Positions 8,822 through 16,990 are shown, counted from the stretch's first letter. The stretch: 64,000 bases of DNA from Vibrio sp. ES.051 (GCF_002563795.1 NZ_PDJL01000003.1:806001-870000), one strand, 5' to 3'. The notes: generated by a model from the letters alone, not told the origin. A program made the numbers and translations.

Positions 8822-10126
8822 TTATGCTGGTACAAACATACCCATAAAGAAGAGTATATTGAGTAATACACCGGTAAATATGGCTGCTACGGCTGGTGCC
8901 GCAATTTTAAGCACTGGACGGCCCATAACTTCGTTTAAGAAATAGAACAGAACAAATATGCTTAAGCCTGTTGTCGAACCCATTTTCATTACTGCCAGCA
9001 CACCACCAATTAACAGCGCAAACTCCATCAAGGTGTTCATGCTATTGCGAATATTGTCAGAAGCATTTCGGATCGATGGGAATTGCTCTAAAAAACGCCC
9101 AACAGCGCGAAGCATCATAATCTCAGCACAAATGGTAACGGCGCCCAGTGCTGCAGCAACTGGCACATTAGGTGCTAGGTAACCAGCGATGAACACGAAG
9201 GTGAAACCTACGACGCCAAAAACACCCGTGGCCAGTGCAGTGGTGGCAATAAGCGGAATAAAGCCTAAACCGCGCATAAACTCAGAGAGAGAGACTTGAG
9301 AAATAGCTTCGCTTCGTGCTACAGGATCGTCAATTTTATAAGCTTCAGCCAGAGAGTAGATAGAGACTTCTGAGCCGGCGAAAATTCCCGAAGCCGCTGC
9401 AGAGGAGATTAGCGCGCCGACAACCGCAAGATAAGGCATATTTTTCATGATACGCTTGGTACGCTCTTCGAATAAACTCTGCATGCTACTCATATCCGAT
9501 GGCATGATTCCAGCAGCTTTGTCTTTGATGTCTTTGTGAATCGCAATCCCTACCAACATCACCATACCGACAAAGATTTGAATCGACTCAGGATAGATAC
9601 CTGTATACTTAATGGTTAGCAGTCGAGAGAGGAGTATGATTACGCCCGCCACTAACCCTGCTTTCCAGTTAAATTGGTAAAAGATGGCCAGTAAGGGGAA
9701 GAGGGCAAATGCGGTAATAACAGGTGTACCCAGCTCGCCCAGAGCACCTAGCGCATCAATAGGTAGTCCCGTGAGAATCGCATTAACACCAGCTAAACTG
9801 GTGACCACTAACATACCCCACAAGCCACCGCCAACGACAGCTATAAGTCGGCTGCCAGCAAGTACGCCGATGATATCGGTTGGCAAAAACAATAGCCAAG
9901 GATTGAGTAGGCCTGTTGATAAGGTAAACGAAATGCCCACCGAGGCAACAAACCCAATCGACAGCCCAAACGCGACAGAGCCAGCGTCTCTGCGTTTCAT
10001 GTTACCTTCAATCAGCTGTGGCAATATGGGACGGATCCCGTCGTGGAATACGGCGGCACTCATATGTGCAACCAGAGCGGTCATTGCGCATAGTGCGGCA
10101 ATAAGTAATGTGTTATACAGCTCCAT
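8822..10126 (-). CDS. yhfT: YhfT-like multi-spanning inner-membrane protein
   Basis: The 434-residue length is what I recall for E. coli YhfT, and the hydropathy shows about 10-12 membrane segments. The first starts within residues 5-25 and the last (VAAIFTGVLLNILFFMGMF) ends the chain. A cytoplasmic-looking loop near residues 195-225 is charged. Proteins of this family are assumed to be transporters or channels for the compound handled by the yhf enzymes, but no substrate is known. The start follows GTGGAGGCG, a strong ribosome site. Its start is 2 bases after the yhfU stop, so the two are translated together. Confidence 0.85.
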   Translation of the reverse strand: MELYNTLLIAALCAMTALVAHMSAAVFHDGIRPILPQLIEGNMKRRDAGSVAFGLSIGFVASVGISFTLSTGLLNPWLLFLPTDIIGVLAGSRLIAVVGGGLWGMLVVTSLAGVNAILTGLPIDALGALGELGTPVITAFALFPLLAIFYQFNWKAGLVAGVIILLSRLLTIKYTGIYPESIQIFVGMVMLVGIAIHKDIKDKAAGIMPSDMSSMQSLFEERTKRIMKNMPYLAVVGALISSAAASGIFAGSEVSIYSLAEAYKIDDPVARSEAISQVSLSEFMRGLGFIPLIATTALATGVFGVVGFTFVFIAGYLAPNVPVAAALGAVTICAEIMMLRAVGRFLEQFPSIRNASDNIRNSMNTLMEFALLIGGVLAVMKMGSTTGLSIFVLFYFLNEVMGRPVLKIAAPAVAAIFTGVLLNILFFMGMFVPA

Positions 10127-10128
10127 AG

Positions 10129-10488
10129 CTACGCCTCCACCAGTTGTCTAGTTAATAGGGGAATAGCATGCTCAATATGTTCAATAGACAGTCCATAGGC
10201 TTTTTTACCTGAAGAGACAAATTGCTGAACCTCATCTTCTTTCGCACGAATAGACGGTTTGGCAATGGTGCAACTCTCGTTAAAGCCGATAATCGCAATT
10301 GCCATGCTAATTGCCGCACCAGCGCCGGTGTTACAGGCACCAATATAGTAGTCAAGTTCCCCGGATTTGACCTTCATGGCTGCATCCATGTCATTTAAAA
10401 TGTGGCATTCGAAATGACCTGGGGCGGTCAGTTCGATCTGCTCTCTGATTTGCTCACGCTGAAGACCAGCGATTCCGATCTTTTTCAT
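10129..10488 (-). CDS. yhfU: YhfU-like small cytoplasmic protein (DUF2620)
   Basis: The 119-residue protein opens KKIGIAGLQREQIREQI, a Rossmann-like beta-alpha start. It contains a glycine/alanine-rich stretch (IGACNTGAGAAISMAIAIIG) near the middle. This is the DUF2620/YhfU family, always found with yhfT-type membrane proteins. The fold resembles PTS IIB or nucleotide-binding subunits, so a soluble partner of YhfT is plausible, though not shown. AAGGAT precedes the ATG. It is tightly packed between php (11 bases) and yhfT (2 bases). Confidence 0.82.
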   Translation of the reverse strand: MKKIGIAGLQREQIREQIELTAPGHFECHILNDMDAAMKVKSGELDYYIGACNTGAGAAISMAIAIIGFNESCTIAKPSIRAKEDEVQQFVSSGKKAYGLSIEHIEHAIPLLTRQLVEA

Positions 10489-10499
10489 TGTTATAATCC

Positions 10500-11387
10500 T
10501 TACTGCTGTGTGAAAAATTGGGCAGGATTTATTCTCAACATTGTCTCAATGTCTATGTCGGATATGTCATGTGCTTTTAACATTGGAACAAAGCTGTCGA
10601 TTAAATAGCAAAAACCTAAACCTCCATTTTTGCTTAGGTGCGAACGCCGAGTGACATCCATGCTAAGCATGATTTGTCGTGCGTAACCCCTATCTATTAG
10701 CATTTTAAGTGTTTGCGCTCGCTTGCTATCGGGGTAGTAACTGTTCTTTCCAATGGTGTCGAACTGAATGTTGCAACCGGCATCTAGTAGCCAGAGTAAA
10801 TCATCAAAGTGATCGCGTAGATCGCAATGACCGATCGAAATGCAAGTCATGTCGATGTTATATTTCGACAATAGTTTGACTTGATCTCTGCCCATGGTGC
10901 TAAAGCTAGTGTGCGTTGATATAGGGGCTCCGGTTTCCTTGTGTGCTATGGCAGCAGCCCGAAACACTTTCTGCTCTGTTGGTGTAAACTCATTCTTACT
11001 GCTGCCAATTTCCCCTATCACCGACGCCTTGTGAGTGGTTCCATCCATGCCTAAAGTCAGTTCATCTACCATGGTTTTGGCAATCTCGTTTACATTCATG
11101 TCGTAAAGCTTTGATGGGAAAAAACCTTCGATATAATAGCCAGTAGACATCAATACATTAATACCCGTGGCTTGCATGAGTTTATTAACAAACTCAACAT
11201 CTCGATGAATATACTTATTAGTTACTTCTACAATATTGTGAACTCCACGTTTTTTAAGTTCTGTTAATTCTTCACAAAGTAGTGAAAATTCATTTAAAAA
11301 ACAGTCTTCATCATTTTTTTGTGGCGATAAATTTATATGTAGATGCTCATGGCAATAGGTATAATAACCAGGATCGAATTTAGCCAT
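10500..11387 (-). CDS. php: phosphotriesterase homology protein (Php/YhfV)
   Basis: The 295-residue protein has the amidohydrolase TIM-barrel metal motifs: HEHLHI near residue 14 (HxH), IGEIGSSKN near 122, HTS near 158, SIGHCDL near 186 and SMDVTR near 242 (last Asp). In this family the bridging ligand is Glu (GEIG) where true phosphotriesterases have a carboxylated Lys, as reported for E. coli Php. Relatives act as lactonases or phosphoesterases; the substrate of Php is not settled. It sits between yhfY and yhfU with short spacings, so it belongs to the same operon and probably performs a hydrolytic step of the pathway. Confidence 0.88.
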   Translation of the reverse strand: MAKFDPGYYTYCHEHLHINLSPQKNDEDCFLNEFSLLCEELTELKKRGVHNIVEVTNKYIHRDVEFVNKLMQATGINVLMSTGYYIEGFFPSKLYDMNVNEIAKTMVDELTLGMDGTTHKASVIGEIGSSKNEFTPTEQKVFRAAAIAHKETGAPISTHTSFSTMGRDQVKLLSKYNIDMTCISIGHCDLRDHFDDLLWLLDAGCNIQFDTIGKNSYYPDSKRAQTLKMLIDRGYARQIMLSMDVTRRSHLSKNGGLGFCYLIDSFVPMLKAHDISDIDIETMLRINPAQFFTQQ

Positions 11388-11409
11388 TGATAACCCAACC
11401 TTTTGATAG

Positions 11410-11763
11410 TCAAAGTAGCGATAGCGAATATAAGTTACTTAATAAAAATGAATTTTCTTCTCTGGGTACAGAAACCAGTCCAACTAATTGACAGAGTGTA
11501 TCGTTGAATTGGTTAATGCAATTAAAACTGTCATCACTTTGTATCTCTTCTAATATATCTTCGTTGAGGCCATTGGTAATAGGAGTTCCATTTTTTATAC
11601 GCATGGCCGCATTTGCTAAATGCACCATCGCCATACTTAGTTGTTCTAAATCTGTAGGCAAACTATATTTATCACAGATCATTTCACTGGCTTTTAATAC
11701 GCCGACTCGCGTGTCATGATCGATTATCCCCGCCTCAAAGAGGATTTTTAGTTTTTCTTCCAT
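11410..11763 (-). CDS. yhfY: YhfY-like PRD-type regulator subunit
   Basis: This small (117-119 aa) all-helical protein matches the E. coli YhfY type, which contains one PTS regulation domain (PRD). A candidate conserved histidine is in LSMAMVHLANAAMR. PRDs are phosphorylated by HPr or EIIB proteins and switch regulators on or off, so a link to the divergent PTS genes is attractive. Two in-frame ATGs are 6 bases apart. GAGG at optimal distance favours the second (11763), although 11769 is possible. It lies 16 bases after yhfZ and 22 before php. Confidence 0.75.
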   Translation of the reverse strand: MEEKLKILFEAGIIDHDTRVGVLKASEMICDKYSLPTDLEQLSMAMVHLANAAMRIKNGTPITNGLNEDILEEIQSDDSFNCINQFNDTLCQLVGLVSVPREENSFLLSNLYSLSLL

Positions 11764-11785
11764 GTTCATAACCTCAAGTTTTAAA

Positions 11786-12694
11786 CTAATATGATGGTAA
11801 GATTACTTTTTCACAAACAGCTGCTTGATGTGCCAATAATTTGCTTGTATCCAGAATATTGATCAGATAATTTTTTAGGAAAATATCCTCTTTACGAATT
11901 AATATCACTGCACTTGACAACTCTTGTTTGTGTGGGTGGTCGATTAACTCACTTTGCAAGTCGAGTAGTTCGAGTAAAGCAATGTCTTTGACCTCCCATA
12001 CCATGGCGTCGATGGCGTGATTCTGAATCGACGTTAAGCCATCGTTATAGTTGATTTCAATAAATTCCACGCTCTGCTCGGCAAACAGCATTTTCGTGAG
12101 AATCATTTGATCGGGAGATTCTGGATCGACCCCAACCTTTTTAACCGCACTTTTTTCATCTTTTCGGTAAATTAATCGGTGACCAACGGTGTAACTGTGA
12201 GGCCCTAAGTTGACGGCCACTTCTGTATCGCTTTTTTCAATGACCGATTTTGCCGCCAGTTCAGACATGATCGCCATATCATAGACGCCATTAGCCAGGC
12301 ACTCGCCACGCAAGGTCGCCCCTTTCATGTAGGCAAAGTACACATCGTCGAGCTGCGCTTTTATCGCACTGGACAACCCCTCATATTTTTTCGTGTAAGG
12401 CAAAGGCATCGAGCAAATCAGTTTGCTCAGTCCAGACATCTCAAATAGCGTACGATGATCCTTAGCCAATAAGACAGTTCCGTTTCGCCCCCCTTTACTA
12501 ACGGTAATTGCCGCGTTTTTCTCCATAGTTTTTAGCGCACGTGACGCATACCCAATAGAGATATCAAAATCCTCAGCCAGCTCTTCCACGGTTTTTAGTT
12601 TTGTGCCCTCTTCAGTGGCAAGCAGATAACGAGACATCGCAACCAGAGATTGGCCCTCTTTACTTAGGTATTTGTCTAACACTTTATTCTTCAT
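11786..12694 (-). CDS. yhfZ: YhfZ-like transcriptional regulator
   Basis: The 302-residue protein has an N-terminal winged helix (residues about 20-75: TVEELAEDFDISIGYASRALKTMEKNAAITV) followed by GRNGTVL. The C-terminal 220 residues look like a periplasmic-binding-protein-type sensor domain (…ANGVYDMAIMSELAA…). This is the YhfZ family. As the first gene of the minus-strand operon and next to the divergent PTS promoter, it probably controls both units from the 279-base intergenic region. No strong ribosome site precedes the ATG. Confidence 0.82.
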   Translation of the reverse strand: MKNKVLDKYLSKEGQSLVAMSRYLLATEEGTKLKTVEELAEDFDISIGYASRALKTMEKNAAITVSKGGRNGTVLLAKDHRTLFEMSGLSKLICSMPLPYTKKYEGLSSAIKAQLDDVYFAYMKGATLRGECLANGVYDMAIMSELAAKSVIEKSDTEVAVNLGPHSYTVGHRLIYRKDEKSAVKKVGVDPESPDQMILTKMLFAEQSVEFIEINYNDGLTSIQNHAIDAMVWEVKDIALLELLDLQSELIDHPHKQELSSAVILIRKEDIFLKNYLINILDTSKLLAHQAAVCEKVILPSY

Positions 12695-12973
12695 TATTTT
12701 GTGGATTTAGTTCTAGTTATATCCATGGTAGTTCAATTTACAACCGAAAACTACGCTTCTTTCGATTGAATTCAAATTTTTGAATATTTAATTCCACTAA
12801 AATTAATGCATTTTTTACTTTAAAAAACATAAGCTTAAATCTATTTTTATGAGATGAAAAATTCTCTGCTTTGGATTGGGATATATCACAAGTGTGACTT
12901 TGCGCATATATTTTCAAAATTTTGAAACTTATGCTAATCGAGTAATCTTTAACCATGTTTATGGAGAATTTGT

Positions 12974-13285
12974 ATGAACATATTTTTGTGTTGCTCTGCG
13001 GGAATGTCCACCAGCATGCTGGTGAACAAAATGAAGCAAGCAGCAGAACAACAAGGGCTAACGTGCCAAATCAATGCCTATTCCATTACGGAATTCGAAG
13101 AACGTCTGTCGCAAAATGACGTGTGTTTAGTTGCCCCTCAAGTCAAGTTTAAGTTTGAGCAATTCAAGCAACGAGCCGAGGAAGAGGGAAAAGCGTGCGG
13201 TCTAATCGAAATGCTTGATTACGGAATGATGAAAGGCGACGTCATTCTTGAGCAAGCGTTAAAACTTTATCAATCACTTAAGTAA
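12974..13285 (+). CDS. PTS lactose/cellobiose-type EIIB subunit
   Basis: This 103-residue protein carries the phosphocysteine loop CCSAGMSTSML near residues 6-16; the second Cys is the expected phosphorylation site. The fold and length fit cellobiose/chitobiose EIIB. It takes phosphate from EIIA and passes it to the incoming sugar bound by EIIC. GGAG lies upstream of the ATG. It heads the plus-strand operon IIB-IIC-IIA-TIM-barrel protein, starting 279 bases from yhfZ on the opposite strand. Confidence 0.93.
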   Translation: MNIFLCCSAGMSTSMLVNKMKQAAEQQGLTCQINAYSITEFEERLSQNDVCLVAPQVKFKFEQFKQRAEEEGKACGLIEMLDYGMMKGDVILEQALKLYQSLK

Positions 13286-13297
13286 AAGGAGGTCACT

Positions 13298-14629
13298 ATG
13301 AGTGTTATGACGAAGATAACCAGCACCGTAGAGAAGGTCATCACGCCAGTCGCATATCGCGTATCTACGCAGCCACACATCAATGCCGTCAAAGACGGTT
13401 TCGTAGCAACAATGCCGTTCTTGATTGTTGGTTCATTGCTATTGGTACTTGCGTTCCCACCGGGTACAGGCAACGCTTTCCTCGCTGGCTGGCAGAGTGT
13501 GGTTGACGCCATTGGTATGAGTAACATCTTAGCTGGTTTTCAAATTAGTATGGGGATATTTGCTCTCTATGCAGCGTTTGGAATCGGTTTTAGCTTGGCA
13601 GAGCATTATAAGTTGAGAGCGCTCAACTCTGGTATGTTGTCGATGTTTACCTTCCTTTTAGCGGTTGCTCCCGTTCAGTTTATCGACGTGCATGGCGGCA
13701 TTATGCCAATCGCGCACATGGGTGGTGCAGGTGCATTTACGGCTATACTTTGTGGTTTGTTTGTTCCTGAGTTCCAACGTTTGCTGCTTAAATACAACAT
13801 CCGTCTAAGACTGCCTGAAGCTGTACCACCAAAGATTTCAGCGTCATTCGATCTACTTATCCCTATCGTATTTTTGACCATTATCGTTGTCGCGCTGAAT
13901 GTGACGCTAGGTCAAAATAACCTTAGTATTCCAACAGCCGTTATGGAGCTGTTTAAGCCTATCGTTGCAGCGTCGGACTCGTTCTTTGCATGTTTGCTGG
14001 CGGTCATTCTTATCCAGTTGCTTTGGTTTGCTGGTATCCATGGCTCTCAAGTAGTGGTTGTCGGTATCCTATACCCAATTCTTATTGTTAACCTCGGCTT
14101 AAACCAAGACGCTCTAGCAGCAGGTCAAGAGTTGCCAAAAATCTTTGTTAACCCTGTACTCGATTTCTTCATCTTCGTAGGTGGCGCAGGTGGTACTTGG
14201 GGCTTTGTTGTCCTAATGATGCGCTCTAGAGCGACTCACCTGAAAACGATTGGTCGTATGTCTATTATCCCGGGGACGTTTAACATTAACGAGCCTGTGA
14301 TCTTTGGTACACCGATTGTAATGAACGTTAACTACTTCATTCCTTGGATGCTCTCGCCAATGGTGAACACGTGTATTGTGTGGTTGGCATTCAAAACAGA
14401 GTTCATTTCTAAAGTGGTTGCCCTTCCACCTTGGACGATGCCAGCACCAATCGGTGCGGTAATGGCCACCAACTCGTCTCTAGCGGCAGTTGTGGTTGTG
14501 GTATGTGTGTTGGTGAGCATGGCGATCTTCTACCCATTCTTTAAGGCGCATGAGAAACAGCTACTTGAAGAAGAAAATCGTTCAGCAAAAGACGAAAAAT
14601 CTGAAGACCTCGTTGAGACTACGGTGTAG
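13298..14629 (+). CDS. PTS lactose/cellobiose-type EIIC permease
   Basis: The 443-residue inner-membrane protein has about 10 hydrophobic segments. It also has the conserved PTS_EIIC signatures of the CelB group: WFAGIHGSQVV near residue 247 and FNINEPVIFGTPIVMN near 328. It transports and phosphorylates a beta-glucoside-like or amino-sugar disaccharide substrate; specificity cannot be read from sequence. AAGGAGG lies 5 bases before the ATG, the strongest ribosome site of the cluster. It starts 12 bases after the EIIB gene and ends 8 bases before EIIA. Confidence 0.95.
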   Translation: MSVMTKITSTVEKVITPVAYRVSTQPHINAVKDGFVATMPFLIVGSLLLVLAFPPGTGNAFLAGWQSVVDAIGMSNILAGFQISMGIFALYAAFGIGFSLAEHYKLRALNSGMLSMFTFLLAVAPVQFIDVHGGIMPIAHMGGAGAFTAILCGLFVPEFQRLLLKYNIRLRLPEAVPPKISASFDLLIPIVFLTIIVVALNVTLGQNNLSIPTAVMELFKPIVAASDSFFACLLAVILIQLLWFAGIHGSQVVVVGILYPILIVNLGLNQDALAAGQELPKIFVNPVLDFFIFVGGAGGTWGFVVLMMRSRATHLKTIGRMSIIPGTFNINEPVIFGTPIVMNVNYFIPWMLSPMVNTCIVWLAFKTEFISKVVALPPWTMPAPIGAVMATNSSLAAVVVVVCVLVSMAIFYPFFKAHEKQLLEEENRSAKDEKSEDLVETTV

Positions 14630-14637
14630 GAGTAAAC

Positions 14638-14973
14638 ATGACGCACGAAATTAAGAAAGCAAGTGATATCGATGAGGCGTTTTTGATGACGCTTCTGTGC
14701 GAGGTTGGCGAAGCGCGTTCACTGTTTATGCAAGCGCTTTTAGAAGCTCGTCAACAAAATTTAGAGTTGGTACAGGAGTTGCTGGCACAAGGTGATGCTG
14801 TGCTTACCAATGTGCATAAAAGCCAAACCAGTTTAATAGGGTTTGATGAAGGCATAGGTAAAGTACAGATGACGTTGATTTTGACTCATATTCAAGATCA
14901 CATCATGACCACTATGCTATGTCGCGACCTAGCGATTGAAATTATTGAACTACGAAAAGAGCTGAAAGGGTAA
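14638..14973 (+). CDS. PTS lactose/cellobiose-type EIIA subunit
   Basis: This 111-residue three-helix protein has the expected HIQDHIMTTML segment near residue 81, which holds the phosphohistidine region of the Lac-type EIIA family. It accepts phosphate from HPr and donates it to EIIB. Spacing to its neighbours is only 8 and 5 bases, so the four plus-strand genes form one operon. Together with the EIIB and EIIC genes it makes a complete sugar-specific EII complex. Confidence 0.93.
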   Translation: MTHEIKKASDIDEAFLMTLLCEVGEARSLFMQALLEARQQNLELVQELLAQGDAVLTNVHKSQTSLIGFDEGIGKVQMTLILTHIQDHIMTTMLCRDLAIEIIELRKELKG

Positions 14974-14978
14974 TCGTC

Positions 14979-15869
14979 ATGAAAAAACGAATCTTCGACT
15001 TAACCAAAGCTGATATTGCAACCATGACTCGCACTGATTTGGTTGAATGCATTCGGATCTCAGAAGGTCGATCCATGATGGTTGAAAACGTGGTTTCCGC
15101 AGAGCCACCGTTTGATTTGGTGTCAGGTGCCGAAATTGCAGCAAGCCTTGGCGCAGACTTTATTACCTTGAACTGTCTTGATGTGTTCGATGCGAAAGCC
15201 AATGTCAATGGCGCCGCGAATCACGGTGTCAAAGACCACTTTACCATTGATGAGATCAAGGAGTTGAGTGGTCGACTCATCGGCTGCAACCTAGAACCCG
15301 TTCCCGCGGACTTTACTGACATTCCTTTAGGTCGCGCTGTGACCCGAGAGAGTGTCGAGCAAGCGGTACGTCTTGGTCTGGATTACGTCATGTTAACGGG
15401 CAACCCTGGCATGTTAGTGTCGCAAGAAACCATCCTTGATGCGATCACCTTAGTGCGTCAGGTATCTGAGGACATTCTTATTATCGCCGGTAAAATGCAT
15501 GGTGGTGGTGTCGGCAATGATTACAACTTGGATATCATCAAGGGCTTTGCCGAAGCGGGTGCTGATGTGGTGATGTTCCCTGCGCCATACACCACGCCGG
15601 GTGTCACACCCGAGATGGCTTACCAAATGATGCAAGCAGTACACGCTAATAACTTGCTAGGTTTGTTGGCAATCGGTACATCTCAAGAAGGAGCCAGTGA
15701 GCACTTTATTGAGCAGGTTGCGATGGCCTCTAAAGCCGCTGGCGCGGATATTGTGCACATTGGTGATGGCGGTTATGGCGGATTGGCTGTACCAGAGAAC
15801 ATCTTGCGCATGGGCATGACGATTCGTGGCCGTAGGCACCAGTTCAAGCGTATGGCGAATCGCCGCTAA
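14979..15869 (+). CDS. TIM-barrel enzyme of the PTS operon (DUF7916-like, annotated elsewhere as a PEP phosphonomutase/HAD-like protein)
   Basis: The 296-residue protein shows a clear beta/alpha barrel rhythm: GADFITLN, GLDYVMLTGNPG, ILIIAGKMHGGG, GADVVMFPAPYTTPG, GLLAIGTSQEG and GADIVHIGDGGYGG. The glycine-rich last two strands look like a phosphate-binding pair, so a phosphosugar substrate is plausible. No HAD DxDx motif is visible, so a haloacid-dehalogenase label would be misleading. As the fourth gene of the PTS operon, 5 bases after EIIA, it probably handles the phosphorylated product of the transporter. The exact reaction is unknown. Confidence 0.7.
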   Translation: MKKRIFDLTKADIATMTRTDLVECIRISEGRSMMVENVVSAEPPFDLVSGAEIAASLGADFITLNCLDVFDAKANVNGAANHGVKDHFTIDEIKELSGRLIGCNLEPVPADFTDIPLGRAVTRESVEQAVRLGLDYVMLTGNPGMLVSQETILDAITLVRQVSEDILIIAGKMHGGGVGNDYNLDIIKGFAEAGADVVMFPAPYTTPGVTPEMAYQMMQAVHANNLLGLLAIGTSQEGASEHFIEQVAMASKAAGADIVHIGDGGYGGLAVPENILRMGMTIRGRRHQFKRMANRR

Positions 15870-15892
15870 TGAGCAATATCTTGACCTGAAAC

Positions 15893-15953
15893 CAACCACT
15901 TACTGTAGGTGATAATCCTAGTCACGTTATCGTTCCCCCTGAGTAAGTGGTTG
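15893..15953 (+). terminator. 12-bp inverted repeat after the PTS operon, possible terminator
   Basis: CAACCACTTACT at 15893-15904 pairs perfectly with AGTAAGTGGTTG at 15942-15953, followed by TCTTTCC. The loop is long (37 bases) and the T-run is weak, so it may be a terminator or the edge of an inserted segment. Confidence 0.45.
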
Positions 15954-15983
15954 TCTTTCCGACACTCATTAGAAAATCAGCTG

Positions 15984-16065
15984 TTAGAAATCAAACTCTC
16001 TACCAAATTGTAGATACACGGTTTGATTGATGCCATTAGCACCAAAGCCAATGAGAAGCCTATGT
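15984..16065 (-). pseudogene. C-terminal scrap of an outer membrane beta-barrel protein
   Basis: Read on the minus strand, the last codons are GANGINQTVYLQFGREFDF and then TAA at 15984-15986. Alternating hydrophobic residues and a terminal Phe are the classic end of an outer-membrane barrel. The frame loses sense at the border with the istB relic at about 16066, so only the last 20-25 residues survive. It marks the right-hand junction of the yhf/PTS island. Confidence 0.6.
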
Positions 16066-16272
16066 AGGTGAAACACTTTTGTTTCACTTGTTGAGTAAAC
16101 TTTATGAGCAAACCAGTGTCGTGACCACCACAAATCTCAATTTCACTGAATGGTCAAAGGTCTTCGGTGATGCCAAGATGACAACCGCACTGCTAGATAG
16201 GTTACTCGTCACTATCAAATCATTGAAACTGGCAACGACCGTTATCGCTATAAAGGGCCCAAAAAGAAATAA
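16066..16272 (+). pseudogene. decayed 3' end of an istB gene (IS21 relic)
   Basis: The frame [17 protein letters not shown]…[24 protein letters not shown] is clearly homologous to the C-terminal third of the IstB at 3697-4458. One base is lost near 16203, after which the match resumes in another frame (THHYQ-like…[14 protein letters not shown]) to a TAA at 16270. Nucleotide identity to the intact copy is visibly imperfect, so it is an older, different IS21 element, not a recent duplicate. It is in the opposite orientation to the intact IS. About 165 bases of unassigned sequence follow to 16435. Confidence 0.85.
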
Positions 16273-16435
16273 ACAGAAAAGAGGCAATTTTCGTGTTACT
16301 TGCCCCGTCAGTAATGTTCTGGACAAAAGTACAAGTGCTTATAGGATCCGCCCCGTGGGTTCATGGAGAGGATACTGTTAATATGCCCCGAAACAAGAAT
16401 CTAATTACTTTCTAATAAGCATATGTGATTAAACA

Positions 16436-16990
16436 TTAAAAGTTGCATCTCATTCCAACAGTTACGGCTTGGATCTCTAAGTCTACACCATCAAACTCAG
16501 CAGCTCTGTATCTATAACCAACGGAAACATCAATATCATTAAACATATACAACCTCCAAGCCCGCTTGATAAGAAAACTTAAAATCAGACTCTGATACCC
16601 CAAAGATATTGGTTTCACCCTGTAGCGATCCGACACCTAGGATAAGTGCGCTGTATAAATTGCTGCCTTTCTCCATAAATATAGGACGAGCATTGATATA
16701 AAATGCCTTTCCTTCAACACTAACACTTTCAGCAAACTCGGCCTCGCCAAAGTGTTGGTACTCCAATTCCACACCCAAATCTACATTTGGATGAACAGCA
16801 AAGCTATAACCAACAAAAACCCCGTGCCCAAGTCATTACTTGCATCAATAGAAGCAAAGCCTGCATCTAATTCAGTATTGTGGCCTAATAGCAAATTGCC
16901 ACCTACATACAAATGGTCGGTGCCAGCAGCGGCTGAAGCATTGGCGCTTAATAGCGCGATCAACACAAATTTTTTCAATTCAAAACTCAT
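16436..16990 (-). pseudogene. outer membrane beta-barrel protein gene with two frameshifts
   Basis: Three overlapping frames rebuild one protein. A signal peptide (KKFVLIALLSANASAAA) and first strands lie in one frame. The middle (VGYSFAVHPNVDLGVELEYQHFG… to SYQAGLEVVY) lies in a second, and the end (MFNDIDVSVGYRYRA…VTVGMRCNF) in the first again. The shifts are one extra T in a T-rich run near 16822 and one missing base near 16545. The reconstructed length, about 183 residues, and the terminal Phe fit small porin-family OmpX/OmpA-like barrels of vibrios. As written the gene cannot make the protein. Confidence 0.8.
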
